DNA from: Bacteroidales bacterium UBA3653
GTDB lineage: Bacteria; Bacteroidota; Bacteroidia; Bacteroidales; Paludibacteraceae
Reading direction: 5' to 3'
Assembly: GCA_002373505.1 (NCBI GenBank)
Contig: DFKE01000012.1
Coordinates: 62,001 to 126,000, forward strand
Length of the DNA stretch: 64,000 nucleotides
Under the pieces are notes generated by a model that saw only the letters and a program-made list of their open reading frames with translations, made no database searches and was not told the DNA's origin. A program made the translations under genes and the position numbers. Of the stretch, positions 9,801-17,886 are shown piece by piece (position 1 is the first letter of the stretch; every line of letters starts with the position of its first letter).

Positions 9801-10059
9801 CATCCTGCGCGTAACCGCCCATGATGGATACGAACTTGCCCGTGGTAACCGTCACATGCTCGTTGTACGTACCCGCTGCGACAAACAAAGTGTCGCCGTC
9901 GGCGCAAGCGCCAAAACCGGCAGTGATAGTAGCTTTGGCAGTAGCCCATGACAGACCGTCATTGCTGTCGTTGCCGGCCGTCTGGCTGACATACTGATTT
10001 GCTGCTGACGCGCACAGCACTGCTGTGCAGACCGTCAAAAATAGTAGAAATCGCTTCAT
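6850..10059 (-). CDS. Secreted multidomain metallophosphoesterase (beta-helix, Ig-like, PAP-type and phosphoesterase domains)
   Basis: This is a 1069-residue protein. Signal peptide 1-19. Residues about 20-395 form a right-handed beta-helix (GNDSNDGLSWATAKATI, DTLFVAAGTYNEHV). About 398-485 is a bacterial Ig-like (BIG2) fold (LTWTSDNPAVATVD, GVVTGVAEGKTAIRA). About 550-670 is a fibronectin-like domain of the purple-acid-phosphatase N-terminal type (AYSWRVGYEGHWSP). The calcineurin-like phosphoesterase domain starts near 678 with MTDSHIQ, then FPGDFVETG, DGNHDDSP, LSHKN and QGHDHCYEV, supplying the two-metal ligands. The Tyr of the purple-acid signature GDxxY is not present. The protein ends with the GIEN..NGQFFILKNG..NMLGQKV tail. 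It is paralogous to the next two genes and part of the same operon. The substrate is likely a phosphomonoester or diester outside the cell; identity unknown. Confidence 0.85.
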   Translation of the reverse strand: MKRFLLFLTVCTAVLCASAANQYVSQTAGNDSNDGLSWATAKATITAGFGACADGDTLFVAAGTYNEHVTVTTGKFVSIMGGYAQDGSTRDPELFETIMDGTDLGKSLIKAEAEPTVPLLFDGLILQNSEYASSGSASYMRGNMTLNNCIIRNCHSQSAAAVYAKQDNKALPCVISNCLIELCSAASSASAIHSENATIENCIIRGCEGGYGAVVLRGGSITNCVFYNNTGGDSWPNSGGVYNPAGIVTNCTFANNYGAKYAGIHSDKEVYNSVMWGNRGEDGFADPANYIAGSPSSHNIADQGFNSSPFITLSLNADNSAADGPHFVAPTSFIGVPQTPAQIAEMQSADWSIEAGSFLIDKGTAAKAPAYDLVGVARPLGEGVDVGAYEYDPDAPAIPLEGIDIFQDSLFIYAESSAAATVIFTPRKATNKKLTWTSDNPAVATVDIRGVVTGVAEGKTAIRATSEDGGFSDFVIAVIAPKPPVLYPHEVLEADALYPIENYTIPSFIPFWVAKETARVDSFWATEEEIAAIADKIAAMNEAATKLVPKEEPYCMVANINGNPRTNMAFAWFTNEGIMDGKVQIVAKARAVAADFEGDGVLTIEATPTITQDLRYAVSTSGLLKATKMSNKTAFKYVSHKAIATNLTPGTAYSWRVGYEGHWSPIAHFRTQSAAQGEYSFLYMTDSHIQDAEYVENAKWCATAAANTVPEARFCLFPGDFVETGTNANSEWEWERWFEEAIRPVIMQMPIVPTDGNHDDSPLLNYDYHFNTPTDFAMSVPASYRPQFHGITYSFVYGDVLFLVYSLQDWWRSSSGEASMKSTYLSNDVRRWFRQEIEKHPNTKYRVTLSHKNIFSGSGHSVDAETPLFRELMLPVLKECEIDLAIQGHDHCYEVIGPVNPDTRTVVEGSITDTTHVKINTNTNMTGVEGGTFTTDDGTLYFIGATCGRKRYYPYDRAKMDAEYENHKVTNYFDLMTGMFGQPGAPSFTKFTVKSDCIELNSYTANQDGTAKLLNTMRVRRTKPHTVPFQGIENVNTPMSEGEKFIRNGQFFILKNGQVFNMLGQKVEQ

Positions 10060-10104
10060 GGTAATGAGTAATGATTAGTGAATAATGAATATCTTGTTTC
10101 CCCA

Positions 10105-11841
10105 TTAGTTTAACATCGGTACGTTGTGCGGCTTGGTGCGTACGACGCGCATCGTGTTGAGCAGGGTGACGTTTCCTTCGTCATTATCCGCCGTATAGGA
10201 GTTGAACTCCAGACAGTCGTCTTTGACGGTGATCTTCGTGAAGGTAGGCGCCTCAGGCTGGCCGAACATACCGGTGAAGAGGTCGAAATAATTCTTCACG
10301 TTATGATGCTTGTTATCTTTGAGCAGGGCAGGATCATCGGTATAATCGTTCTCCATGCGTGTGCGAGTGTGTGGGTAATAACGTTTATGTCCGCATGTAG
10401 CCCCGATGAAATAGAACGTGCCATCGTCGGTGCAATAGGTGCCGCCTTTATATCCCGTCATGTTCTTGTTGTTACCTCCGGCTACTTCTTCCCGGTTGCT
10501 GATAGCAGAGAAGATCGGCGTGCAGTCGTCGGGATTAACCGGTCCGATGACTTCGTAGGTGTGGTCGTGGCCTTGGAGCGCAACGTCTATCTCGCAGTCC
10601 TTGAAGACCGGCAGCATACATGCGCGGAAAAGAGGCGGTTCTTCGTCCGTCGAGTGGTCGGAACCGGAGAAGAGATTGAAATGGGCGAGCGAGACACGGT
10701 ATTTGGTATCCGGATTGGCTTTGGTCTGATCGCGGAACCATGTACCGAGGTGCTCGGTCAGATAGGTAGAAGTCCAGTTGATGTAACTATGCGTCTCCCT
10801 CCAGAAATCTTGCATGGAGAAGACATAGAACAGCACGTCACCATAGACGAAGCTATATACGATTCCCTCGAACTGCGGCGCGGAGGTGTAGTTCGTGTTA
10901 AAATCCGTATTGGTGTTGAAATGGTAGGTATAGTTGATATTCGGGCTGTCGTCGTGGTTTCCGTCCGTAGGCACCATCGGCATCGCTTTGATGACCGGCT
11001 CCATGGACTCCTCGAACCAGCGTTCCCATTCCCATTCGCTGTTGTTGGCGTCTCCGTCTTCGACGAAGTCACCGGGGAAGCAGCAGAAGCGCGCCTCCGG
11101 AACGGTCTTGACAGCCGCCAGCGCGCACCGGCGTGCTTCTTTGACGTACGTCTCATTCATGATATGGCTGTCGCTCATGATGAGGAAGGAGAACTCACCT
11201 TGGGAAGCATCTTCCGTGCGGAAATGGCCGATCGGACTCCAGTGGCCTTCATATCCCACACGCCAGGAGTAGGCAGTACCCGGCGTCAGGTTTTCCGCCA
11301 GTGCTTTATGGCTGATATATTTATACCGCGTGCCGGCTCCGATCCCCGAAGCATTGACGATATAGCGCGCCTTACCGGTGTAGCGCAGTCCTTTCGTTTG
11401 CTTAGGAGTAGCAGCGATAGTCGTAGCTCCTTCAAAGTCTTCCTCCGTTGCGTTCTCCACGGCAACGATCTGTACTCCTCCCTCGGTGACGCCATCGTTG
11501 GTGAACCAGCAGAAACCCATCCTTGTCTTGGGGTCACCATTGATGGTAGCCACCATACAATAGGGTTCCTCTTTCGGCACCAGATTCTTAATCGCCTGAT
11601 CCAGCGCCGCTTTATTCGCCTCGGATGAGTCCGCGGCACACTTGGTCAACGCGATCTTGAAAGCCGTATGGCTTGGGACCGTATAGTCCGCTACGGTGTA
11701 GATGGTATCCAGCACCTCCCATCGGGTCATTTCGGTTTTGACGGTGTCCTCCGGATTAACCGGTTCTTCAGGACCTACCGGCTTGTCGCATGCCGGCAGG
11801 ACAAAGCAGACGGCTAATAGCAAATAGTAGAATTTCTTCAT
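10105..11841 (-). CDS. Metallophosphoesterase lipoprotein, PAP-like domain order
   Basis: This is a 578-residue lipoprotein (lipobox LPAC, Cys18). It lacks the beta-helix of its two neighbours. A purple-acid-phosphatase-type N-terminal fibronectin fold (about 90-210, with EEPYCMVATINGDPKTRMGF and AYSWRVGYEGHWSP) precedes a calcineurin-like domain. The metal-binding motifs are IMSDSHIM, FPGDFVEDG, DGNHDDSP, LAHFN and QGHDHTYEV. It ends soon after the phosphoesterase domain, without the C-terminal tail, consistent with membrane anchoring through the lipid rather than a secretion tail. Its ATG is 1 bp beyond the stop of the upstream paralogue, indicating tight coupling. The three paralogues thus probably place the same activity in different locations (anchored versus exported), which is inference. 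Confidence 0.88.
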   Translation of the reverse strand: MKKFYYLLLAVCFVLPACDKPVGPEEPVNPEDTVKTEMTRWEVLDTIYTVADYTVPSHTAFKIALTKCAADSSEANKAALDQAIKNLVPKEEPYCMVATINGDPKTRMGFCWFTNDGVTEGGVQIVAVENATEEDFEGATTIAATPKQTKGLRYTGKARYIVNASGIGAGTRYKYISHKALAENLTPGTAYSWRVGYEGHWSPIGHFRTEDASQGEFSFLIMSDSHIMNETYVKEARRCALAAVKTVPEARFCCFPGDFVEDGDANNSEWEWERWFEESMEPVIKAMPMVPTDGNHDDSPNINYTYHFNTNTDFNTNYTSAPQFEGIVYSFVYGDVLFYVFSMQDFWRETHSYINWTSTYLTEHLGTWFRDQTKANPDTKYRVSLAHFNLFSGSDHSTDEEPPLFRACMLPVFKDCEIDVALQGHDHTYEVIGPVNPDDCTPIFSAISNREEVAGGNNKNMTGYKGGTYCTDDGTFYFIGATCGHKRYYPHTRTRMENDYTDDPALLKDNKHHNVKNYFDLFTGMFGQPEAPTFTKITVKDDCLEFNSYTADNDEGNVTLLNTMRVVRTKPHNVPMLN

Positions 11842-11842
11842 A

Positions 11843-14281
11843 TCAGTGTGTTATTTTAAGGGTGTTAAACAATTCTATTTTTCCGCCCTTCTGCACTTTG
11901 AAGGATTCCAAGAGAAGGTGGTCTTTTTTAACCGTAACACGGGTATAAGAGGGTGCTCCGGGTTGGGTAAAGAGCCCCGTGAAGAGGTCGTAATAGTTCT
12001 CTACTTTATGAATATGTTTCGATGCCTCCATCTCCTCCCGTGTGAGCGGCGTATAGCGTTTGGCTCCGCATGTAGCCCCGATGAAATAGAGGGTACCGTC
12101 TTTTACATTATACGTGTCTCCGCTGATCGCCGACAGGATAGGTTTGCGCGTGTCGGGATCAACAGGACCGATGACTTCGTAGGTGTGGTCATGTCCCTGC
12201 AGCACCAGATCCATACGGCATTCCTTCATCACGGGCAGCATGGTAGCGCGCATGAGCGGTGTCTCTTTGTCCCGCTGGTGGTCGGAGCCGGAGAAGAGGT
12301 TCTTATGTACCAGTCCGACATGCCATTCCGCCTCCGGGTGGGATTGAACTTGTTGCCTGAACCAACCGCCCAGATCACGGGTGAGGTATTCGGATGTCTC
12401 TGCGGCATAATCATATCCGCCCCGCCAGAAATCCTGCATCGAGAAAGCAATCAGCAGCATATTGCCGTACATGAAACTATAGTTGATGCCGCTGAACTGC
12501 GGACGGATTTCCGTCACCTGGTTGAACGAAGTGTCGGTATTGAAATGGTACGAATAATTGAGCAGCGGACTGTCGTCATGGTTTCCGTCCGTGGGGACAA
12601 GCGGCATCTGCATCAGGACCGGTTTCATTGCCTCTTCGAACCATCGCTCCCATTCCCATTCCGAATTATTAGCCGTCCCGGTATCCACGAAATCTCCGGG
12701 GAAGACACAGAACCGCGCGTTCTTCTCATTCTTTGCCACCGCTTCGGCGCACAGCCGCGCTTCGTCGATATATTCCCGGTTCTGGATATGACTATCAGTC
12801 ATATAGACAAAGGAGAACTCCCCCTCGTTCTCGTCCGCCGTCCGGAAATAGCGGTACTCGCTCCAATGGTCTTCGTATCCCACACGATAGAGATAGTCGG
12901 TGCCCGGTTGGAGGTCTGTAGCTATCGCTTTATGAACCACATACCGGAAGGCTGTGTTCTTGTCCAGTCTGGCTTGGGTGAGGATGCCGGAAGTGGAGAT
13001 GGCATAGTGTAGCGGAACGGTGGTAGTTGTGTGAGCGTTGTATGTACGTTGGGTGTGACTGTCGGTTGACCGTCGGTTGACCGTCGGGATTACCTCTACT
13101 TTTCCTTCATTCACTCCTTCGTTGGTGAACCAGCAGAATGCCATCCGTGTTTTGGGGTCTCCGTTGAGGGTAGCGACGATGCAGTACGGGTCTTCTTTGG
13201 GTTGCAGCGGTGCGTTAGGATTGATGCGGTGGGCGATATAAGAAGGAATGGTATATTCGCAGGGGTAAGGAACGGGTTCTATCTGCGGTTCGTAGTTTCT
13301 GGGCGACGCCGGTTTCATCGACGCAATCCGATGTGTGGGAGCGCCTGTCGTGTAGTCCGCCGCCTGCATGATTGCCTCTTCGGCTTCCGTTACAGGCACT
13401 CCTGCGAACGTAGCGGGATCGCGGAAATGCGGTCCGTCTCCCGCTTCGTTGTTTGGGTTCAACCAAGGCTGCTCGAAGAAATGACTCTCGAATCCCTCGT
13501 CCGCCCGGCTCAAGCCCGATTCGCTCTCATCCGATACATAGTTTGCCGGATCGACGAAGCCGTATTCGTTTTTGTTGCCCCACATCGTGCAGGCAAAGAC
13601 GGAGCTCTCCGAATGGATCCCTCCATACCGGTCGCCGTAGTTATTGGCGATGGTGCAATGAGTGAGTGTGCCATCGAAATTAGCCACCCCTCCTGCATCC
13701 GGCCATTCATGCCCCGTAGCGGAGCAGTTATGAATGAGACATTCCTCGAGTTGGGCACCCAGCGCTGACGCCTCCGGCAGGTCTCCTTTGATAAGCACGC
13801 CGCCGCATTGTAGTCCGCTGCATCCGCGGATGACGCAATAACGCATCAGCACTTTTCCCCGCAGCCATGCTCCTCCGCCGCGTTGGTTATGGCGTGCGTT
13901 CTGGAGTACGAAGTTCTCAATATAGGTAGGTAATACACAATCAGAGTTACAGGAGACGAGGCGCGTGCCGAGGCCTGTTCCATCCAGAATGGTTTTGGCT
14001 TTATGGTCGCGATTCCGGCTCCACGGTTCATAGGCGGTACAGCCTCCAAGTATTGTTACGCCGTCTTTCAGAATGATTCCTTCATGATAAACGCCTTCTT
14101 CCACAAACAAGGTGTCTCCCGGTTTGCAGTTGTCAATGCCCAGCCGGATCGTGCCCTGCGCCGTCTCCCACGTCTTGCCGTCGTCGCCGTCAAAGCCGTC
14201 CGTCCGTACATACCACGCAGCCGCTGACGCATTCAACGCCAGCGCTGCGAAAGATAATATGGCAAGATGTCTCAATGACAC
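11843..14281 (-). CDS. Secreted beta-helix plus metallophosphoesterase protein
   Basis: This is an 812-residue protein. Signal peptide about 1-20 (ends LNASAAA). Residues about 22-320 are a right-handed beta-helix homologous to the one in the 1069-residue paralogue (GFDGDDGKTWETAQGTIRLG, DTLFVEEGVYHEG). Then come a purple-acid-phosphatase-type fibronectin domain (about 355-480) and a calcineurin-like phosphoesterase from about 490 (MTDSHIQN, FPGDFVDTG, DGNHDDSP, LVHKNLF, LQGHDHTYEV). It has no Ig-like insert and no C-terminal NGQ tail; it stops after LFNTLKITH. It begins 24 bp after the kinase gene and ends 1 bp before the lipoprotein paralogue. The three genes look like a tandem duplication series with domain gain or loss. 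Confidence 0.85.
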   Translation of the reverse strand: MSLRHLAILSFAALALNASAAAWYVRTDGFDGDDGKTWETAQGTIRLGIDNCKPGDTLFVEEGVYHEGIILKDGVTILGGCTAYEPWSRNRDHKAKTILDGTGLGTRLVSCNSDCVLPTYIENFVLQNARHNQRGGGAWLRGKVLMRYCVIRGCSGLQCGGVLIKGDLPEASALGAQLEECLIHNCSATGHEWPDAGGVANFDGTLTHCTIANNYGDRYGGIHSESSVFACTMWGNKNEYGFVDPANYVSDESESGLSRADEGFESHFFEQPWLNPNNEAGDGPHFRDPATFAGVPVTEAEEAIMQAADYTTGAPTHRIASMKPASPRNYEPQIEPVPYPCEYTIPSYIAHRINPNAPLQPKEDPYCIVATLNGDPKTRMAFCWFTNEGVNEGKVEVIPTVNRRSTDSHTQRTYNAHTTTTVPLHYAISTSGILTQARLDKNTAFRYVVHKAIATDLQPGTDYLYRVGYEDHWSEYRYFRTADENEGEFSFVYMTDSHIQNREYIDEARLCAEAVAKNEKNARFCVFPGDFVDTGTANNSEWEWERWFEEAMKPVLMQMPLVPTDGNHDDSPLLNYSYHFNTDTSFNQVTEIRPQFSGINYSFMYGNMLLIAFSMQDFWRGGYDYAAETSEYLTRDLGGWFRQQVQSHPEAEWHVGLVHKNLFSGSDHQRDKETPLMRATMLPVMKECRMDLVLQGHDHTYEVIGPVDPDTRKPILSAISGDTYNVKDGTLYFIGATCGAKRYTPLTREEMEASKHIHKVENYYDLFTGLFTQPGAPSYTRVTVKKDHLLLESFKVQKGGKIELFNTLKITH

Positions 14282-14305
14282 AATAAATGACCAAATGGTA
14301 AATGA

Positions 14306-15253
14306 CTACATGGTAAATCCGAAGCGTTCGCGCCCGATGCGCTCCACGTCCTCGCGGCATGTGAACGCCGTCGTTCCTCCGGCTGCGGTAGTATTGACTG
14401 CGCCGGTCATGTTGCCGTACTCCTGGCATTTATCCAGCGCATCCCCGGCAGCCAGACGTGTGATAAATCCGCTGTTGAACGAGTCTCCGGCGCCGATACA
14501 GTCCACCACGTGCTCGTTGAGCAGAGCCGCCTGTTTGCGGTCCGGTTGGCCTTTGCGTATGAGTATGGAGCCTTTGCTACCGCATTTGATGACGGCAGCG
14601 TTGGTGAAAGGACGGATTTTTTCAATCGCCTCTTCCACGGTCTCGCTGCGTGTAAGGAACTTCAACTCGGTCTCATTAGGCATGAATACCGTCAGGAGCG
14701 GCAGGACTTGTCTGTAATCCAGATCCCATTGCTCCATCGGGTCCCACTGGCTGTCCAGCGAAACGGTGACGCCGTTCTCTTTGCATAGCTCCAGAATCTT
14801 CATCAGATCCCGTTTAACGCCGCTCTGCATGTAGATAGAGGAGATATGGATATGTTTTGTTTCTTTGAATATCTCCGGATTGATGTCCTCCAGTCCCATG
14901 TAGTCCATCGCTCCCTGGTATGTCAAGTTCGCGCGGTCTTCATCGTAACTCATGCATATCGTAGCGCCCGTAGCGTACTTGTCCTGACGGATCAGATAGC
15001 GCGTGTCCACGCCTTTCGCCCGCAAAGAACTCTCTATCAGGTCTCCGAAGCTATCGTTTCCAATCATGCCGCAGAATGCCACTCTGGCGCCAAGTGCCGC
15101 AGCGTTCGCAGCAAAAATAGCCGTCGAACTACCCAGCGTCAGCGTCATTTGTTTGGCGAATTTCTCTTTGCCCACTTCGGGAAAACCCTCTATGTTATTG
15201 AGGATTAGATCCACATTCAGTTCGCCCAAGGCGATAATATCAAATGTCTTCAT
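14306..15253 (-). CDS. PfkB-family sugar kinase (candidate tagatose-6-phosphate or hexosamine kinase)
   Basis: This is a 315-residue ribokinase-fold enzyme. It opens with IIALGELNVDLIL, has the PfkB glycine-rich segment LTLGSSTAIFAANAAALG near residue 37, and the C-terminal PfkB signature DCIGAGDSFNSGFI near 247-260, whose Asp is the catalytic base and whose GAGD forms the anion hole. In agaS/kbaZ pathways a PfkB-type kinase turns tagatose-6-phosphate into tagatose-1,6-bisphosphate, which fits its position. Other PfkB substrates (fructose, 2-keto-3-deoxygluconate, hexosamines) cannot be excluded. It is cytosolic, 2 bp after the esterase gene and 24 bp before the first phosphoesterase. Confidence 0.9.
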   Translation of the reverse strand: MKTFDIIALGELNVDLILNNIEGFPEVGKEKFAKQMTLTLGSSTAIFAANAAALGARVAFCGMIGNDSFGDLIESSLRAKGVDTRYLIRQDKYATGATICMSYDEDRANLTYQGAMDYMGLEDINPEIFKETKHIHISSIYMQSGVKRDLMKILELCKENGVTVSLDSQWDPMEQWDLDYRQVLPLLTVFMPNETELKFLTRSETVEEAIEKIRPFTNAAVIKCGSKGSILIRKGQPDRKQAALLNEHVVDCIGAGDSFNSGFITRLAAGDALDKCQEYGNMTGAVNTTAAGGTTAFTCREDVERIGRERFGFTM

Positions 15254-15255
15254 AA

Positions 15256-16629
15256 TTACATGTATTTTTTAAAGAACGCAACCGGACTCCATCCCTTCGG
15301 ATAGTCGTGTCCCATCTCCGGACCGAAGATATATTCCTTCCGGTCCTCCGGTGTTTTCAGATTATTGAACGGCACTACATTCGTCCTCGGAGGGCAGACG
15401 CCGTCCTGCAATCCGCTGCTTGCCATTACGGGGCAGGATATCTTTGTCGCCAGATTCTTTGTGTCGAAATAAGAGAGGAATGTCAGCACCTCTTCCTTGG
15501 TCCTCGATCCTTGGCAGCGTTTGGAAATCTCCATTGCCAGACCGCCTATGTCCCAGGCATCCGCATAGTCGCCCATGAAAGCCACATTGGCAGCGATAGC
15601 GGAGAAAGGATATCCGCTCAAAGCCGCTGCAGCATAGGTCAGCGCACCGCCCTGGCTCGACCCTTCGGCAAAGAGTTTCGTCATGTCGCTTGTCTCCCGG
15701 GTAGCCATAAACCGCACTGCCTGTACTGCATCCATAAAGGCGCCGCGGTAGTAATAACTGTCTTTGTCGCCGAAATGATATGCGAACCAGTCGGAGTCGT
15801 AGATATTGATACAATCCTCCTCCACTCCCGGGTTTCCGGTAGAAGCGGGACGGTTGTTCAAGTATTGCCCGCGGTGCGAGAGATAGAACTCGGCATACTG
15901 GGACGATCCGCCGGACGGACATTCGCATTTTGCTTTGCTGCCTGCGGTATCATAGCCATAGAAATGCAGGATCACCGGATGTTTCTGACCGTCCTGAGGT
16001 TCGCAGTAATAGCCGCGTATCTTCACCGGCTCGCCACTCAACCCATCCGGAACGGAATAAAACTCCACGAGATACACCTTTCGCGTCGCGCTGCTCTTCG
16101 ACTCGATCTCAACCAGTTTGGCACCCATCTCCACGCCCGCCAACTGGTCTTTCGCGGCTTGCCAGAACTGGTCAAAGTCCGGTTGCATATCCGGCTCCGA
16201 GACGATTTGGAAAGGATCGATACCGAAGATAAACGAGCGTGCGTTCTTGCCGTTCACGAAACATACGGCGCGATAGAACCCCGGCTCCAGATTCTCCGGC
16301 GTGGTCATGATATGATCCACCTTGCCTTTTCCGGCGATCTCCACGCTATCCAGCAGCTCTGTTACCGCCACTTTCTTATCCGTGCTGATTTTGACCTTCA
16401 CGCCCACTTTTACGGCAGCGGCATTCGGGTTCTCTATATGCACGGTGATCTGCGGCTTACCGCTCCAGACCCAGTTGTCCGTCACGGGTACAGACTGGGT
16501 AATGAGGGACAGGTCCGCTTCCTCCACCGGAGTAGGCTCTGTCTGGCGGCTCGTATTTTCGCACCCGCACGCGCCCATTAACAATAAGGACGCGAGCGCG
16601 AGCGCGAAGATGTAGAATCTGCGTTTCAT
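15256..16629 (-). CDS. Acetylxylan esterase (AXE1)/cephalosporin-C-deacetylase-like lipoprotein
   Basis: This is a 457-residue lipoprotein (lipobox LMGAC, Cys20). An N-terminal beta-sandwich (about 35-150) leads into an alpha/beta hydrolase of the AXE1 family. The nucleophile Ser lies in AEGSSQGGAL (about 321-326), the acid in SGLQDGVCPP (Asp about 408) and the base in GPEMGHDYP (His about 440). AXE1 enzymes remove O-acetyl groups from sugars. In this operon it would deacetylate the oligosaccharide outside the cytosol. N-deacetylation is not expected of this fold. Its ATG overlaps the upstream aldolase-subunit stop as ATGA (16626-16629), so translation is coupled. Confidence 0.87.
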   Translation of the reverse strand: MKRRFYIFALALASLLLMGACGCENTSRQTEPTPVEEADLSLITQSVPVTDNWVWSGKPQITVHIENPNAAAVKVGVKVKISTDKKVAVTELLDSVEIAGKGKVDHIMTTPENLEPGFYRAVCFVNGKNARSFIFGIDPFQIVSEPDMQPDFDQFWQAAKDQLAGVEMGAKLVEIESKSSATRKVYLVEFYSVPDGLSGEPVKIRGYYCEPQDGQKHPVILHFYGYDTAGSKAKCECPSGGSSQYAEFYLSHRGQYLNNRPASTGNPGVEEDCINIYDSDWFAYHFGDKDSYYYRGAFMDAVQAVRFMATRETSDMTKLFAEGSSQGGALTYAAAALSGYPFSAIAANVAFMGDYADAWDIGGLAMEISKRCQGSRTKEEVLTFLSYFDTKNLATKISCPVMASSGLQDGVCPPRTNVVPFNNLKTPEDRKEYIFGPEMGHDYPKGWSPVAFFKKYM

Positions 16630-17855
16630 TTCAGATAGTCATTCAGGTTGACAATATTGAATGCGTTGTAGTATTTGTCCATGTTATGCTCGATACGCAT
16701 CAGCACCACCTCCTCGGCTTGGATGCCCAGCCGCTCCAGGTTGTCATACAGCATCTGCCGTGCCACCAGCGCTTCCGGCTTCTGCCAGATGTAGCGGCAG
16801 CCGGTCTTCACCAGCCATAACTGACGATCAGGCGTACAGTCTTTGAGATCCTTGCCTACTTCCTCGCCGTGCAGCCATTTCTTCCAGCGGTTCGACTCAT
16901 AGACGCATTGCCACAGCACTTCGGTCATGTGGCTCAGCTGCGCGATCTTGCCCTCAGCGTACAGTTTCTTCTCTTCTTCTTCCAACTCAGCCAGCGCGTC
17001 GTATTCGTTCATCGTGAACTCCGGACCTACGTTCGCAGCGCCCATGCCCGCCTTCGGATAGTCCTCGGGGTTATCCACGTCGTCGGAGTAGTGGCCCTTG
17101 ATATAACTGCCGTACGGACGCACCTTGGCGGTCAGCTTGCGTGCTACCTCTGCGTCAAAGAAAGTGGTATGCAGGTCGGTGCCCACTTTGCCCACGATGA
17201 AGCAAGGCCAGATGTCGTCCAGACCCACCTCATGCAAACCGGCTTTCAGACCCTCAAGGAAGGTGTCGAAGGTCTTCTCGTCTGCCAGACCGCCGTGAAC
17301 CTCTTCCGTGCCCACCTCGTAGGAAATAGGAGCGATGCCGTGCGCCTTGCGGAAATCCTCCGCGTGCTTGATCAGCTCTACCGTGCGTTTTACCACCACG
17401 TGGATGTCAATGATCTGACCTTTCGGCAGGAAGATATCCACTGTCGGGTCCACGTGAATGAGGTCATAACCGGCGAGGAGAGCCGCCTCGTAACTCTTCT
17501 TCACGCCGTCCATAGCGCGCTCGGTGTCCCAGCGTTCGATCGACTGTTTGTCTTTGAGCCACGGACCGCCGTGGTCGATAGCTACTACATACGGACCGGT
17601 GTAATGAACAGCCGCTGCCTCACGGGCAAGAATTTTCGTGAACTCGGCTTGCGTCATGCCGGTGTAACCGCCGTCGCAGTCCACTTGGTTCAGCGTCGTG
17701 GCGAAATAGATCGGCGAGTTGTTGCGCTTCGCTGCGCGGAACGATGCTTTGATGACTGCCAGCGAATTAGGGCACGCTGCAAATAACGTCATCGGTACTC
17801 CTGTTGCTTTTTTACGCTCCTCCATCACACGGAGGATATTTTCAGTCTTTGCCAT
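16626..17855 (-). CDS. kbaZ: D-tagatose-1,6-bisphosphate aldolase subunit GatZ/KbaZ-like
   Basis: This is a 409-residue cytosolic protein of the GatZ/KbaZ family, which in enterobacteria is the non-catalytic partner needed for full activity of the class II tagatose-bisphosphate aldolase. Recognisable stretches are TLNQVDCDGGYTGMTQAEF, VVAIDHGGPW, LIHVDPTVD, ISYEVGTEEVHGG and ANVGPEFTMNEYDAL. No catalytic GatY/KbaY subunit is encoded in the window, so either it lies elsewhere or this protein acts differently in Bacteroidales. It follows the agaS-type gene by 31 bp. Family assignment is firm; exact reaction is inferred from the family. Confidence 0.88.
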   Translation of the reverse strand: MAKTENILRVMEERKKATGVPMTLFAACPNSLAVIKASFRAAKRNNSPIYFATTLNQVDCDGGYTGMTQAEFTKILAREAAAVHYTGPYVVAIDHGGPWLKDKQSIERWDTERAMDGVKKSYEAALLAGYDLIHVDPTVDIFLPKGQIIDIHVVVKRTVELIKHAEDFRKAHGIAPISYEVGTEEVHGGLADEKTFDTFLEGLKAGLHEVGLDDIWPCFIVGKVGTDLHTTFFDAEVARKLTAKVRPYGSYIKGHYSDDVDNPEDYPKAGMGAANVGPEFTMNEYDALAELEEEEKKLYAEGKIAQLSHMTEVLWQCVYESNRWKKWLHGEEVGKDLKDCTPDRQLWLVKTGCRYIWQKPEALVARQMLYDNLERLGIQAEEVVLMRIEHNMDKYYNAFNIVNLNDYLK

Positions 17856-17886
17856 AATATGTAATTTTGAATTTTAAATTTTGAAT

